A stretch of 64,000 nucleotides of DNA from Geobacillus vulcani PSS1 (GCF_000733845.1 NZ_JPOI01000001.1:2791001-2855000), one strand, 5' to 3'. Positions 8,850-18,414 are shown, numbered from the stretch's first letter. The notes: generated from the sequence alone by a model not told the origin. Numbers and translations: made by a program.

Positions 8850-9278
8850 TTATGTTGCGTTTCGGCTCATTTTCATGACCAGCATCCGACGGCCTCCCTT
8901 CCGCTCGATCCACGTAACGTCATCCATAATTTCACGGATGAGCAAGAGCCCCCGCCCCGATTCGGCGAGCAATACATCAGAGAGCGTCATTTGATCGAGC
9001 TGTTGGATCACTTCCACCGGAACACCGCCGCCCTCGTCCTCAACCGCCACGGCCACATCAGCGCTCGTGACGAAAAAGGAGAGCGAAATCGTCCCCGCCT
9101 CCATCCCCGCCCGTTGAACAGCTTTGACAGCATTGACGACCGCTTCATGCACCGCCAACACAAACAATTCCGCATCACGGACAGCAAACAACGAAGCAAC
9201 CTGCTCCGCAAGGAGATGGCAAACCAAAACCGCTTCCTCGTCCGCCCGGCAGCGCACGATCCATTCACACACTACCAA
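8850..9278 (-). CDS. RsbW/SpoIIAB-type serine kinase (anti-sigma factor)
   Basis: The protein of 142 residues is a GHKL ATPase. The N box is HEAVVNAV, the G1 box VEDEGGGVP and the G2 box ESGRGLLLI. Proteins of this type phosphorylate a STAS antagonist and bind a sigma factor or another target. The start is TTG 9278 behind GGCGGGG, only 9 bp after the phosphatase gene. No sigma-factor gene follows, unlike the rsb and spoIIA operons, so the controlled target must be encoded elsewhere or is not a sigma factor. Confidence 0.82.
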   Translation of the reverse strand: MVVCEWIVRCRADEEAVLVCHLLAEQVASLFAVRDAELFVLAVHEAVVNAVKAVQRAGMEAGTISLSFFVTSADVAVAVEDEGGGVPVEVIQQLDQMTLSDVLLAESGRGLLLIREIMDDVTWIERKGGRRMLVMKMSRNAT

Positions 9279-9287
9279 GCGCCCCGC

Positions 9288-10733
9288 CTATCCATGAACC
9301 GTGATGGACAATAAGCAAATGTCGTCGGAAGGGCTGACGAGCGGCGGACCTTGGCTGATTAAACGCTCGAGGAAGCGTTTATCCGGCAAATGGCGGTACA
9401 TTTGCGTGCATGAGCGAATTTTTTCAATGCTTTGCAAAATTGACGGGTCAATTTCCTCTAAAATACCGTCCGTATACAAAAGGAGGCGGGCTCGCTTGTC
9501 GTAATGAATGACCCCTTTTTCAAACGGCAAGGAAAACGGGCTGCCGATCGCCAAACCGCCTTTGTCCAACTCGTGGACGCTTCCATCGTCAAAAACAAGC
9601 AGCCCAGCCGGATGGCCGGCGTTCGTATATTCAATTTTTCGCTCTTTCGTGTCAATCACTAAATAAATCATGGAAAACAGGTGACGGATATCGTTGGTCT
9701 CATCCGGAAACAACGTTTGCACATGTTTTTCCAGCTCGCTCGCCACCGAGACCGGGTCGATGACGCGCACGATCAACCCGCGCAAAAGCGAGCGGAGCAG
9801 CATGCTCACCAAGGCCGACGAAATGCCGTGGCCCATCACATCGATGACGATTACCCCGTAGCGGTATAAATCGATTTGATAGCACGCGTAAATATCGCCC
9901 GACAAATCATCGGATGGAATATAGACGGCATCCATCGTCACCGCCTCGTTTTGAATGAGCGGCGTCAGCAAATTTTGCTGAATTTTTTTGGCCAGCTCGA
10001 CTTGGCGCCGCCGCTCCGCCTCTTTTTGCTTTTGCTTCGTCTCATCTTCGATAAGGACGATATATCCGTCCCCCTGAAGCACGGGAATGACCGTATAGGC
10101 GACATTGGCGGACGTGCCGTCCGGACGCTGAACCATCCCTTCGCCGCATCGCTGCTCTTTGGGAGGAAATGGAAGCCATGTTTGGCCGCCGCAACGAAAG
10201 AGCGACCATATCGGGCGGCCGACCGCCTCTTCTTTTCGGCGTCCAAACAGCCGCTCTGCACTAAGCCCCCAATCTTGCACGATTCCGTCCGCCGCCACCG
10301 GAACAACCGCAAACGGGGCGGAATCGCAAATGACTTCGAGCCACTCAGACGGCGTCGATCGATTAGCCGAAGGCATAACGGTTTGTTCAACAAAATGCCA
10401 AACGAGCCATTCTCCTTCGCTACCTGATAGCCGATAGACGTTCATCCAACTCGTACATGTTTTCCCGCTTTTCGCTACATGGCGCGCTTCTCCTTGCCAG
10501 CACCCGTCCCTTTTTACCGCCTCGGCGATGCCATCCAACAACGCAGCCGACCACTCGGCTGAAAACAGAACGCCGACCGGCCGCCCGACTAATTCGTGTT
10601 TGGCAAATCCGAGCCATCTTGGCGTCGGCTCGCTGACCGCAACAATCAAAAGTTGATGGTCGGTAATCACCATGCCGCTGCCCAACTGCTCTGCGTCTAG
10701 CTGATCGATCGCCTGTACATTCGCCTTCACCAT
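9288..10733 (-). CDS. PAS-PAS-PP2C serine phosphatase (RsbU/RsbP-like)
   Basis: The protein of 481 residues has two PAS-like sensor regions (about residues 15-110 and 130-235), a short coiled linker with KQKQKEAERRRQVELAKKIQ, and a C-terminal PPM/SpoIIE phosphatase domain from about 250. Metal-binding motifs visible are DLSGDIY, VIDVMGHGISSAL, and LLLYTDGILEE. It should dephosphorylate the STAS protein of the same operon in response to a signal sensed by the PAS domains. No membrane segments are seen, so sensing is cytoplasmic, as for RsbP. AAGGG precedes ATG 10733. Confidence 0.85.
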   Translation of the reverse strand: MVKANVQAIDQLDAEQLGSGMVITDHQLLIVAVSEPTPRWLGFAKHELVGRPVGVLFSAEWSAALLDGIAEAVKRDGCWQGEARHVAKSGKTCTSWMNVYRLSGSEGEWLVWHFVEQTVMPSANRSTPSEWLEVICDSAPFAVVPVAADGIVQDWGLSAERLFGRRKEEAVGRPIWSLFRCGGQTWLPFPPKEQRCGEGMVQRPDGTSANVAYTVIPVLQGDGYIVLIEDETKQKQKEAERRRQVELAKKIQQNLLTPLIQNEAVTMDAVYIPSDDLSGDIYACYQIDLYRYGVIVIDVMGHGISSALVSMLLRSLLRGLIVRVIDPVSVASELEKHVQTLFPDETNDIRHLFSMIYLVIDTKERKIEYTNAGHPAGLLVFDDGSVHELDKGGLAIGSPFSLPFEKGVIHYDKRARLLLYTDGILEEIDPSILQSIEKIRSCTQMYRHLPDKRFLERLISQGPPLVSPSDDICLLSITVHG

Positions 10734-10961
10734 CGTTCAACCCTTTTTCTTTGTAATCAAATCGATAACCCTCAGCTGACACCGGCCTCCCGAAACCAAA
10801 ACGCGCATCGGCGCCGGGCTGTTTCCACCCCGCCTTCGGGTTGCATGTTCAGCACCATTTTTCGTTCCATTGTTCCCTATAGGAACAAGATGATTGTTGT
10901 ATTCGAGTTTTTTGACGGTTTTTCCTGCTTGCTGCAGCATAAATCTTCTAGGATATTTTTC

Positions 10962-12065
10962 TTATTTTGCCGGTTGTCCAAACCGCCGGCGAATCGCAGC
11001 GACCGCCAGCAACAGCACCGGAATGATGATTTGCAGCGGGATGTGCAGATAGAACGTGACAATCTTTAATCCTTCATGAATATGTTCCACGTAGTTGCTT
11101 GCCATCGCCACCGACCACAATAAGACAAGCGCCCCAAACGGATAAACCAGCCGCTGGTGGTTCGAAAACCCGAATACATGAGCCACCCCCACAACGCCGG
11201 CATAAAAAAAGATGGAGACTTTAAAAAACCCCCCGATCACTAAAGCGACCATAAAAAAGACATCAAGCCGCTCTAAAAAGTGAGCGACTTGAATGCGGCG
11301 GATCGTATCGAGCAGTGGAAACGATGAGCGTGACACCGCATCAGCTCCCAAGACGGCCGTATTAACGACCATAATGATCGCCAAGTTGATCCCGGTCAAC
11401 ACCATCCCGGCAACGGCGGTCCGCCGCGCTTTTTCCGGACGATTCAAGTATGGAAACAGCATGGTAAACACGATCATTTCACCAAACGGCACGTACAACG
11501 TTTCCGTGAACACCGTTTTCCACACCCGTTTCCATCCTTCCTCTAACACCGGTTGGAGCTGGGTGAGATCGACAATTCCAGAAGCGATAACCAAGACGAA
11601 TCCGACAACCGCCAGTATTTGCAATAGCGTATAAAGCAGTTCGCCGGTGCGCGCCAATACTTCGATGCCTTTATAGGCGCTGTACATGACCGTCATTGCC
11701 ATAAGGGCATTCAAAACAAACAGCGGCGTTTCCGGGTAAGCAAACGTGAGCAACAATTCGCCAAAGTCACGCAACACACGGGCGGCGATATAGAAAAAAT
11801 AGGTAATATAGAGAACCGCCAACAACTTGCCGAACGGCTTGCCGACGATCTGCATCACATAGGAAGTTAGCGGCTGATCGGGGTAATAATGAAACAAACG
11901 CTCGTAAACCAAAAGCAGCAACAGCCCAAGTGCTAGGCCGAGCAAAATGGCGATCCACACATCTTGCTTGGCACTGACGCCGAGCGGAATGACGATCGCA
12001 CTCCCATGCTCAAACAGCACGATCAGGACAAACAGCTGGCGCATATTGATTTTACTATGTTCCAT
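10962..12065 (-). CDS. gerKB: Germinant receptor permease subunit B (GerKB-like)
   Basis: The protein of 367 residues has about ten membrane segments and belongs to the APC-type spore germination permeases (GerAB/GerKB), located in the inner spore membrane, where the B subunit is thought to bind the germinant. It is the last gene of an A-C-B operon, the order of B. subtilis gerK; the three lengths (541, 400, 367) also fit gerK. The start ATG 12065 has GGAG just upstream and leaves a 55 bp gap after the C subunit; the longer frame to 12170 overlaps that gene and is rejected. Specific gerK identity is inferred from order and size. Confidence 0.8.
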   Translation of the reverse strand: MEHSKINMRQLFVLIVLFEHGSAIVIPLGVSAKQDVWIAILLGLALGLLLLLVYERLFHYYPDQPLTSYVMQIVGKPFGKLLAVLYITYFFYIAARVLRDFGELLLTFAYPETPLFVLNALMAMTVMYSAYKGIEVLARTGELLYTLLQILAVVGFVLVIASGIVDLTQLQPVLEEGWKRVWKTVFTETLYVPFGEMIVFTMLFPYLNRPEKARRTAVAGMVLTGINLAIIMVVNTAVLGADAVSRSSFPLLDTIRRIQVAHFLERLDVFFMVALVIGGFFKVSIFFYAGVVGVAHVFGFSNHQRLVYPFGALVLLWSVAMASNYVEHIHEGLKIVTFYLHIPLQIIIPVLLLAVAAIRRRFGQPAK

Positions 12066-12120
12066 CTCGCTCCATCGCCCCTCACTCCACCGTATCCAAC
12101 GTTTTTTGGGTTGAAAATGC

Positions 12121-13323
12121 TTATTTGATGTATGGCGTATTTCGCAATCCCGTGCGTCGAATGTAAGCATCCACTTTCACTGTCACCCGAAGATGGGGGA
12201 AATAGCGGTCATCCCATTCTTTTTTGATTCTTTTCCACAAGCGGGGATTGGTGCGATGCACCGCCTCGCCAAAACCAAAAACATCCGTTTGTTCATGCTG
12301 GGCTGTTTCAATGGCCCGCTTCACTTCCCGTTCAATATCCCGGCTAATCGCCTTTTCCAATTGAAACAATAATCGGTAATCAGCCAAATTGATCGGGACG
12401 TACGTCTCACTGATATCTCCTTCCGTTTGAATGTGAACCAAAATCGATGGCCGTCCCTTTTTCCATTGGGGCTTGACCTCCGTTTTCACCCGCACAGTTC
12501 GATAGCCAATCGCTTCTTTTTTTCCATTCCAGGGGATCGTGATATTCGTTTGTTTCATTCGATCCAGCACCCAAAGCACGCCTCTTGATGTCGACCCGCT
12601 CACCCAGCGAACAAGGCGGTCTTTTTTAAATAACGCCAATCCATCCAAACTAATTCGGACGTTCGGGATCGATGACTGGACGTTCGTTTGCTGTTTGCCG
12701 CGCTGGGGATCCCCTTCAATGGTAATACCGGTCATCACCAGATTTCTTCCGGCTCCAGACAAGCTGCGAATCGCCCACCAGACATCGTTGTTGATTGTCT
12801 GACCCCAGGACGTCTCAGAAAACTCCAACGTCTTAATAATTTGGTTGGCGGAAATTTTATCAATCGGTGTCAACACGGCTAGCACGTCTTTCGCCGAATG
12901 GCCACGGGCAACAACCAGCCGTGAGGTCGTCCGAAACTGGTTGTTCCGTTCCATCGCATCGAATACCCCATTCAGCCCCTCACGCGCTACTTCTTCGCCG
13001 ATGACCACCAAGTTCGTATGGCCGTAATACAGAATGCGCGACAACTTCTTTGAGGCTTTTCGGCTTGCCTCGACCAACGTGTCTCCGGTGGACGTATACA
13101 TGGAAACGGGCACGCCGGCCGCCCCGCCGCCACGCTGGGTGGCGCCGGCGACGTTGCCCGGGTTGACGACTTGAAACGAGGCCAAATATCTGCCGTCTTC
13201 TGTTTTATCAAGACCAACGGCAATGACAAACGCTAAGTCAGGAAGCTCCTTTTTACTCCAACAGCCAGCCAGCAACACCGCACAGACAACAAAGGACATC
13301 AATATGGCGATAGACCGTTTCAT
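12121..13323 (-). CDS. gerKC: Germinant receptor lipoprotein subunit C (GerKC-like)
   Basis: The protein of 400 residues starts with a lipoprotein signal ending in LLAGC (lipidated Cys near residue 21) and continues as a GerAC-type protein (WSKKELPDLAFVIAVGLDKTEDG). It would sit on the outer face of the inner spore membrane with subunits A and B. ATG 13323 overlaps the stop of the A subunit by 4 bp (ATGA), so the genes are translationally coupled. Confidence 0.88.
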   Translation of the reverse strand: MKRSIAILMSFVVCAVLLAGCWSKKELPDLAFVIAVGLDKTEDGRYLASFQVVNPGNVAGATQRGGGAAGVPVSMYTSTGDTLVEASRKASKKLSRILYYGHTNLVVIGEEVAREGLNGVFDAMERNNQFRTTSRLVVARGHSAKDVLAVLTPIDKISANQIIKTLEFSETSWGQTINNDVWWAIRSLSGAGRNLVMTGITIEGDPQRGKQQTNVQSSIPNVRISLDGLALFKKDRLVRWVSGSTSRGVLWVLDRMKQTNITIPWNGKKEAIGYRTVRVKTEVKPQWKKGRPSILVHIQTEGDISETYVPINLADYRLLFQLEKAISRDIEREVKRAIETAQHEQTDVFGFGEAVHRTNPRLWKRIKKEWDDRYFPHLRVTVKVDAYIRRTGLRNTPYIK

Positions 13324-14945
13324 GATCCGTCCCCCTTTTCTTGGCGTGTTGGCGCCGGAGGCTGCGGTTTCTGATCCCCCGATTGGCGAATGATATTTTT
13401 CTGGTTAATCAGGCGCGGCCGCTCGCGGTACATCCATGTCGGGATTCGAAACAAGGTATCGCCCATATTGGATGGGGTGAACGGAGCGAGCGGCGACATG
13501 TATGGCACCCCAAACGAGCGTAAGCTGCATAAATGGAGAATCATAACCAACAACCCCATCATGATGCCGTAAAACCCGAACATCGCCGCTAAAAACATCA
13601 ACCCGAAGCGGATGAGGCGCGCTGAAATGGCGATGGCAAACGACGGCGTTGCAAAGCTAGCGATCGCCGTGATCGAAACGACGATCACCATCGCCGACGA
13701 TACAAATCCAGCTTCAACCGCCGCCTGCCCGATGACCAAGGCGCCAACAATCGACACCGCCTGTCCGACTGCACGCGGTAGTCGAATCCCCGCTTCACGC
13801 AAAATCTCAAATGTCACTTCCATCATCAACGCCTCGACAAAACCAGGAAACGGCACGGCCTCTCGCTGGGCAGCAATCGCGATGACAAGCTGTGTGGGAA
13901 TCATTTCTTGGTGAAACGTCGTCGCCGCGATATAAATGGCCGGTGCAACGAGCGAGAGAAAAAAAATCAATACGCGCAAAAAGCGAAGAGCAGTGGCGAT
14001 ATCAAAACGGGCATAATAATCCTCCACCGCTTGGAAAAACTGGATGAACAAAGCCGGTACGATCAGGACAAACGGCGTCCCCTGAATCAAAATCGCAATC
14101 CGCCCCTCCAGCAGATTCGCCGCCACCACGTCAGGACGCTCAGTATGATAGATCGTTGGAAACGTCGTAAACGTTTGATCTTCGATTAATTGTTCAATAT
14201 AACCGGACTCAAGCACGCTGTCCGTATCAATGCGGCGCAGGCGCGCTCTCACTTCTTCGATCACCTCGTCATTGGCAATGCCTTTGATGTACATGATCGC
14301 CACATCGGTTTGCGTCATGGTGCCAATTGGCATCGTTTCCAGCCAAAGATTGGGATTTCGAATGCGACGGCGAATCATCGCGGTATTTGTGCGCAGCGAC
14401 TCCGTAAACCCTTCGCGCGGCCCGCGGACCGCGATTTGCGTTTGCGGCTCCTCGATCGCGCGATATTGGCCGCCTTTGGTGGTGGCGCTGACAGCGGACG
14501 GCACCCCGTCCAACAAGATGACGGTTTCTCCGGAAAACAGCTCCAAAAACAGGTGTTCCCAATCGCCGACATGCTTCACCCCACCCACCGCGGTCAACTT
14601 TTGTTCGATCCACGGAAACCATTCTTTTTCTGTTAATGACAGTGGAAATGACGCCTCCAGCAGCGGCGTCAGCAAAAACTCGTATACATGTTTTTCGTCA
14701 ACAAGGCCATCCACAAAGACGATGGCGGCTTTGATGTGCCTCTCTTGGCCAAGCGAAAACCGACGGATGACGACATCGCTGCTTTGTCCCGTCGCTTGGC
14801 GGATGATGTCAAGGTTGACGGCCAATTCGGCTGACATCGGCTCTTGCGGGACATCCGCCGCCTCACCGCTACGATCCGGTCCTTCTTGTTTCATCCCGGC
14901 GTTGATCTGCTTTTTTTGGCGGCCCATTCCCCATTGAAACAACAT
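13320..14945 (-). CDS. gerKA: Germinant receptor subunit A (GerKA-like)
   Basis: The protein of 541 residues belongs to the GerA spore germination family: a soluble N-terminal region to about residue 280 with the conserved IRGPREGFTESLRTN-like segment (here AVRGPREGFTESL), and about five membrane segments in the C-terminal half. It forms the receptor core with B and C. GAGGAGG precedes ATG 14945 by 6 bases; the ATG at 14960 is less well placed. It is the first gene of the minus-strand A-C-B operon and is divergent from a small membrane protein gene. Expression in the forespore is expected from the family; I did not find a convincing sigma-G promoter. Confidence 0.88.
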   Translation of the reverse strand: MLFQWGMGRQKKQINAGMKQEGPDRSGEAADVPQEPMSAELAVNLDIIRQATGQSSDVVIRRFSLGQERHIKAAIVFVDGLVDEKHVYEFLLTPLLEASFPLSLTEKEWFPWIEQKLTAVGGVKHVGDWEHLFLELFSGETVILLDGVPSAVSATTKGGQYRAIEEPQTQIAVRGPREGFTESLRTNTAMIRRRIRNPNLWLETMPIGTMTQTDVAIMYIKGIANDEVIEEVRARLRRIDTDSVLESGYIEQLIEDQTFTTFPTIYHTERPDVVAANLLEGRIAILIQGTPFVLIVPALFIQFFQAVEDYYARFDIATALRFLRVLIFFLSLVAPAIYIAATTFHQEMIPTQLVIAIAAQREAVPFPGFVEALMMEVTFEILREAGIRLPRAVGQAVSIVGALVIGQAAVEAGFVSSAMVIVVSITAIASFATPSFAIAISARLIRFGLMFLAAMFGFYGIMMGLLVMILHLCSLRSFGVPYMSPLAPFTPSNMGDTLFRIPTWMYRERPRLINQKNIIRQSGDQKPQPPAPTRQEKGDGS

Positions 14946-15075
14946 GTTTTTCCTCCTCATTCCGCTTCCTTATTCATTATCCCTCATTATTGACACGAAA
15001 CCGGGTGGACATACTGACTGTGCATCGGTTTTGAATCAATAGCAAAAACTAAAGAAAAACAGCAGGTGGAGCGCC

Positions 15076-15303
15076 ATGAAACTAATTGTTGTTTGGCTGA
15101 TGTTTGCCTTGCTCGCCATAGGAACGACGGTAAGCATGGATCGGTTGATGGGGATGACCTTGCATCAATCGTTGCATATCGCGCTGAATCCCTTTCGGGT
15201 AATGGAAGCACCGGAACTCTTTATTTTATCCTTGTTCATTTTTTTGTTGCTGCTCGATCTATTGAACGTTTGGATGTGGAAACGAAAAAACAAAACGTCT
15301 TGA
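15076..15303 (+). CDS. Small membrane protein, unknown function
   Basis: The 75-residue protein has two hydrophobic segments (about residues 3-20 and 47-66) and a basic end, MWKRKNKTS. GGTGGAG precedes ATG 15076. It is transcribed divergently from the germinant-receptor operon with about 130 bp between starts, a position that suggests a link to spores but does not prove one. I recognise no named family. Confidence 0.65.
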   Translation: MKLIVVWLMFALLAIGTTVSMDRLMGMTLHQSLHIALNPFRVMEAPELFILSLFIFLLLLDLLNVWMWKRKNKTS

Positions 15304-15316
15304 CGAACAGGCGTAA

Positions 15317-15372
15317 AAAAGGGAGGCTGCTCCCCAAACGCACTCGCGCTTTTGGACCAGCCCCGTTTTTTT
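15317..15372. terminator. Bidirectional terminator between convergent genes
   Basis: GAGGCTG...TCCCCAAA pairs with TTTTGGA...CAGCCCC, flanked by an A run on the left and a run of at least nine T on the right. It serves the small membrane gene (plus) and the ABC permease (minus). Confidence 0.75.
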
Positions 15373-15375
15373 TTG

Positions 15376-17079
15376 TTATTTTTGGATTTTCTCCCATAAA
15401 TGCCGCTCTTCAAGCCATCGCCGCACATGGGGATTGTACTCATCAAGCGAAAGGCTGAACGTGTCGCCATCGCTTTGCAAAAGCTCGATCTCCCCGTTCC
15501 ACCCGCGTCCACCGAAGAAACTTTCAGCCGGTTTTTTCCACAAGTCTTGTTTCAAAGCGTTAAGAAACGAGTCGATCTCCTTCGGCTCGGCAAGCACAAT
15601 TTCTGCCCGCCCGGTTTCCACATTTCGAATCGTCACTTGGCGGATCGGCGAATAGCCGCTTGGACGAAGCAACAAATAATATTGCTGCTTATATTCTTTT
15701 GAACCCATGATGCGCTGAAAATGCGACATGTACGGTTCAACCGGCACAACGTAGCGGCGGAGGAGGCGCGTGCCGTCTTTTAGCACATAACCGATCACAA
15801 CCGGCCGTGCGTTGTCAAAGCGGGACGGCGACGGCTGATCGTGGATGAGCTGCTCATGGAATGCTCTTACAGCCTGAATATTTTCTTGACTGCGCAAAAA
15901 CTGGTCAACCTCTTCAAAGGAGCGTCCTATCATTTCAGGATGTTCAAAATTCATAGTCGATTGGCCAAAATATACTTGTTTGATGTCCGCAAGCGCTGGC
16001 ACACGCTGTTCGTAACCGAGGGGATCCCAATGAACAAGCAGGCAGATGGCCCCCATCGCTCCCGCAAACGCGATATACCCTTTCCAACGGTGAAAGATGC
16101 GCCACGTTTTCGCAATGACCATCTGGGCAATCGCATACCCGATCAAGGAAAAGCTAATATAGCCGAATACCGTCCAGTTCCACTTGCTTTCCACGTTTCC
16201 GAAATAGAAACCGCCAACCAGCCAAAAACAAAATGCCACTCCGTACACAAACAGCGGGCGGAGCGCTGGAAAGGCGAGCGCCTGCCCGGCCGCTTCCGTC
16301 GGCCGCCGCTCGTACAACCAAATGGACAAACCGAAAAACAGAAGCGACAACAGCAGCAACAGCCCGGCTTCTCCCGCACCCATCGCTTGATCCGTCAGCA
16401 TCGCATAACGAATCGGGATCACCCACTGATTCAGTTCGCTCGATAAATAGTACATATCGGGGAATCCGTACAATAATAGCGACAAGTTGCTAAACATAAG
16501 GACCATGATGCCGGCCGGGAAAAAGAGGGCAATGTTCGTCAAGACGACATGAATGACCGATTGGCCGACGAGCATCCCAACCACAAAGCCAAGAGCAAAA
16601 ATAACCATTTCCACCACCAGCGTCTCGCCGAACCATCGCCATACATCTGCCGCCCCAATCGGCCACGGAAGATCGAGCCCATACAGACACCCAATGGCAG
16701 CCAACGCTGTTACTGCAAGCGGCACAATCAAAAGCATCCAGCCAAATAGCCCTTGCCCTACAAGCAGCTCGGTGCGGCGAATGGGCAAGCTATGGATGAA
16801 ATCAGCCGACCGTTTCTCGTGCATGTAGCGAAGCACACCGGCCGCCGCCAAGATCGGGACAAGCCAAGCAATCAGCGTCTCGAACCCGTTGGATATATCG
16901 TAAACGTCTTTCCATGGCGGCACATTTCCGACTTTTGGATCATATTGCGAATACGAAAGCCCTATCGGCAATACGATCGCCGCCAGCCATAACAGCAAAT
17001 GAACGATGGCAATCCAGCCGATTTGGCGAACATTTTGCGTCCACATAGCGCGGCTAGCCGATAACCGTTTCGCGGACAT
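15376..17079 (-). CDS. ABC-2 type transporter permease, GntR-controlled
   Basis: The protein of about 567 residues has several membrane segments in the first 400 residues (for example WIAIVHLLLWLAAIVLPIGL near the start) and a long soluble C-terminal part. Segments such as HEKRSADFIHSLPIRRTELL are typical of ABC-2 permeases. It follows an ATPase and a GntR regulator, the arrangement of ytr-type transporters, whose inducers include cell-wall antibiotics; the substrate is unknown here. ATG 17079 has GGGGG nine bases upstream and overlaps the ATPase gene by 26 bp. The longer frame to 17244 lies in ATPase coding sequence and is rejected. Confidence 0.8.
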   Translation of the reverse strand: MSAKRLSASRAMWTQNVRQIGWIAIVHLLLWLAAIVLPIGLSYSQYDPKVGNVPPWKDVYDISNGFETLIAWLVPILAAAGVLRYMHEKRSADFIHSLPIRRTELLVGQGLFGWMLLIVPLAVTALAAIGCLYGLDLPWPIGAADVWRWFGETLVVEMVIFALGFVVGMLVGQSVIHVVLTNIALFFPAGIMVLMFSNLSLLLYGFPDMYYLSSELNQWVIPIRYAMLTDQAMGAGEAGLLLLLSLLFFGLSIWLYERRPTEAAGQALAFPALRPLFVYGVAFCFWLVGGFYFGNVESKWNWTVFGYISFSLIGYAIAQMVIAKTWRIFHRWKGYIAFAGAMGAICLLVHWDPLGYEQRVPALADIKQVYFGQSTMNFEHPEMIGRSFEEVDQFLRSQENIQAVRAFHEQLIHDQPSPSRFDNARPVVIGYVLKDGTRLLRRYVVPVEPYMSHFQRIMGSKEYKQQYYLLLRPSGYSPIRQVTIRNVETGRAEIVLAEPKEIDSFLNALKQDLWKKPAESFFGGRGWNGEIELLQSDGDTFSLSLDEYNPHVRRWLEERHLWEKIQK

Positions 17080-17953
17080 CAACAACATCCCCCATTTCAT
17101 ACACAAAAATTTCTTCCAACGACAGAGGCAAGACGTCAAGAATGAGCGGAGCAAACGCACGCACCGTCTCTTCGATGAACCGTTTCTCGCCGCGGGCGAC
17201 AAGCAGGGCGATGCTGCCGCGCTCTTCGCGATGCACGATGTCAAGGCGTTCCGTTAACTCGCTCGGAAACCCGCCGCGAAATGCGACTTGAATTTTATGC
17301 ATCCCGGCGCGCAGCTCGTTTACATCGCGCTCCATCCGTACGGTCCCTTGCGCCATCAACCCGACGATATCGCATAAATCTTCGAGCTCACGCAAATTGT
17401 GTGACGAAATGACAACCGTCATTTCCCGTTCGGCCACCTCTTCAATGAGCAGCTGCTTCACATGCCGGCGGACAAATACATCAAGCCCATCAAGCGGCTC
17501 ATCCATAATGAGCACATCCGGCTGGACGGAAAAGGCGAGCCAAAACGCCGCTTGGCGCTGCATGCCTTTGGAAAACTGCTGGATTTTTTGATCAAGATCT
17601 AGCGAAAAAGCGGATTGCAATTCTCTAAACCGCTCGCGGCTGAACGACGGATACACGCACTCATAAAACTCTGCCATTTGCCGAATCGTCGCGTGGGGAA
17701 AAAAGTAGACAAAGTCGGGCAAAAACAAAAGGCGTTGCTTCACCCGGACATTTTCCCACACCTCTTCCCCGTCCACTGCAATCGTTCCGCGATCTTGGCG
17801 GAGAATGCCAGCCATCATCTTTAGCAGCGTCGTTTTCCCGGCGCCGTTCGGTCCGAGCAAGCCATAAATCGCTCCCTTGGGCACCATCACGTTCGCTCCC
17901 TTGACGGCGGCCAACCGGTCAAACGTTTTCGTCACGTCCACAAGTTGAATCAC
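17054..17953 (-). CDS. ABC transporter ATP-binding protein (YtrB-like)
   Basis: The 299-residue ATPase has Walker A GPNGAGKTTLL, signature-region FSKGMQRQAAF, Walker B LIMDEPLDGLD and switch ISSHNLREL. It energises the downstream permease. The start is taken as GTG 17953 because GGGGGAG lies 6 bases upstream; the frame is open to 18004 but has no better start. It overlaps the end of the GntR gene by 35 bp, so regulator, ATPase and permease are tightly coupled. Confidence 0.85.
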   Translation of the reverse strand: MIQLVDVTKTFDRLAAVKGANVMVPKGAIYGLLGPNGAGKTTLLKMMAGILRQDRGTIAVDGEEVWENVRVKQRLLFLPDFVYFFPHATIRQMAEFYECVYPSFSRERFRELQSAFSLDLDQKIQQFSKGMQRQAAFWLAFSVQPDVLIMDEPLDGLDVFVRRHVKQLLIEEVAEREMTVVISSHNLRELEDLCDIVGLMAQGTVRMERDVNELRAGMHKIQVAFRGGFPSELTERLDIVHREERGSIALLVARGEKRFIEETVRAFAPLILDVLPLSLEEIFVYEMGDVVDVRETVIG

Positions 17954-18326
17954 GATTCTCCCCCTCTTTCTCCCCTTCTCGAATCCATTGCCATAACTGC
18001 TCATTTGTTACCCCTAAAAACCGCGCTTCCTTGATCAAACGGATCAACTGTTCGCGAACGGCAGCGATCGCCTCGATGTTTGGTTCTTTCGAGCGCGGGG
18101 CGACGAAGCTTCCTTTCCCTGGAATCGAATAAATCCAGCCATCGCGCTCCAATTCGCGATACGCTTTTTGAATGGTGTTCGGGTTGACCATCAGCTGTTT
18201 CGCCATCGTCCGAACCGACGGCAGCTGGTCATGCGGCTGCCATAGTTCGCGAACGATCATTTCTTTCATTTTGTCAATCAGTTGTTCATAAATCGGCTGG
18301 CGACTGCGGATATCAAGCTCAAACAT
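17919..18326 (-). CDS. GntR family regulator (YtrA subfamily)
   Basis: The 135-residue protein has an N-terminal winged helix-turn-helix (QPIYEQLIDKMKEMIV, LPSVRTMAKQLMVNPNTIQK, YRELERDGWIY) and only a short C-terminal dimerisation tail, typical of the YtrA subfamily. It is the first gene of the transporter operon. GAGGAGGAGGGGAG precedes ATG 18326. An inverted repeat overlapping its own promoter suggests autorepression of the whole operon. Confidence 0.85.
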   Translation of the reverse strand: MFELDIRSRQPIYEQLIDKMKEMIVRELWQPHDQLPSVRTMAKQLMVNPNTIQKAYRELERDGWIYSIPGKGSFVAPRSKEPNIEAIAAVREQLIRLIKEARFLGVTNEQLWQWIREGEKEGENRDSTCGRDENV

Positions 18327-18354
18327 CTCCCCTCCTCCTCTCATTGTCACAACC

Positions 18355-18395
18355 GTACTATAACTAATAGTACATATAAAACAGAAGAAAGGCAA
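18355..18395 (-). promoter_or_regulatory. Sigma-A promoter with overlapping operator for the GntR-ABC operon
   Basis: Read on the minus strand, TTGCCT (18390-18395) and TACTAT (18367-18372) are separated by 17 bp. A 7 bp inverted repeat, GTACTAT (18355-18361) and ATAGTAC (18367-18373) with a 5 bp spacer, covers the -10 element. This is where an autoregulatory GntR protein would bind. Binding is inferred. Confidence 0.65.
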
Positions 18396-18414
18396 GAGTG
18401 TTTTCCAAAATAAA

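Noticed and set aside
10872..10890. TTGTTCC-CTATA-GGAACAA palindrome after the gerKB stop
   Set aside because: The stem is short, there is no T run for a terminator, and no evidence links it to a regulator.
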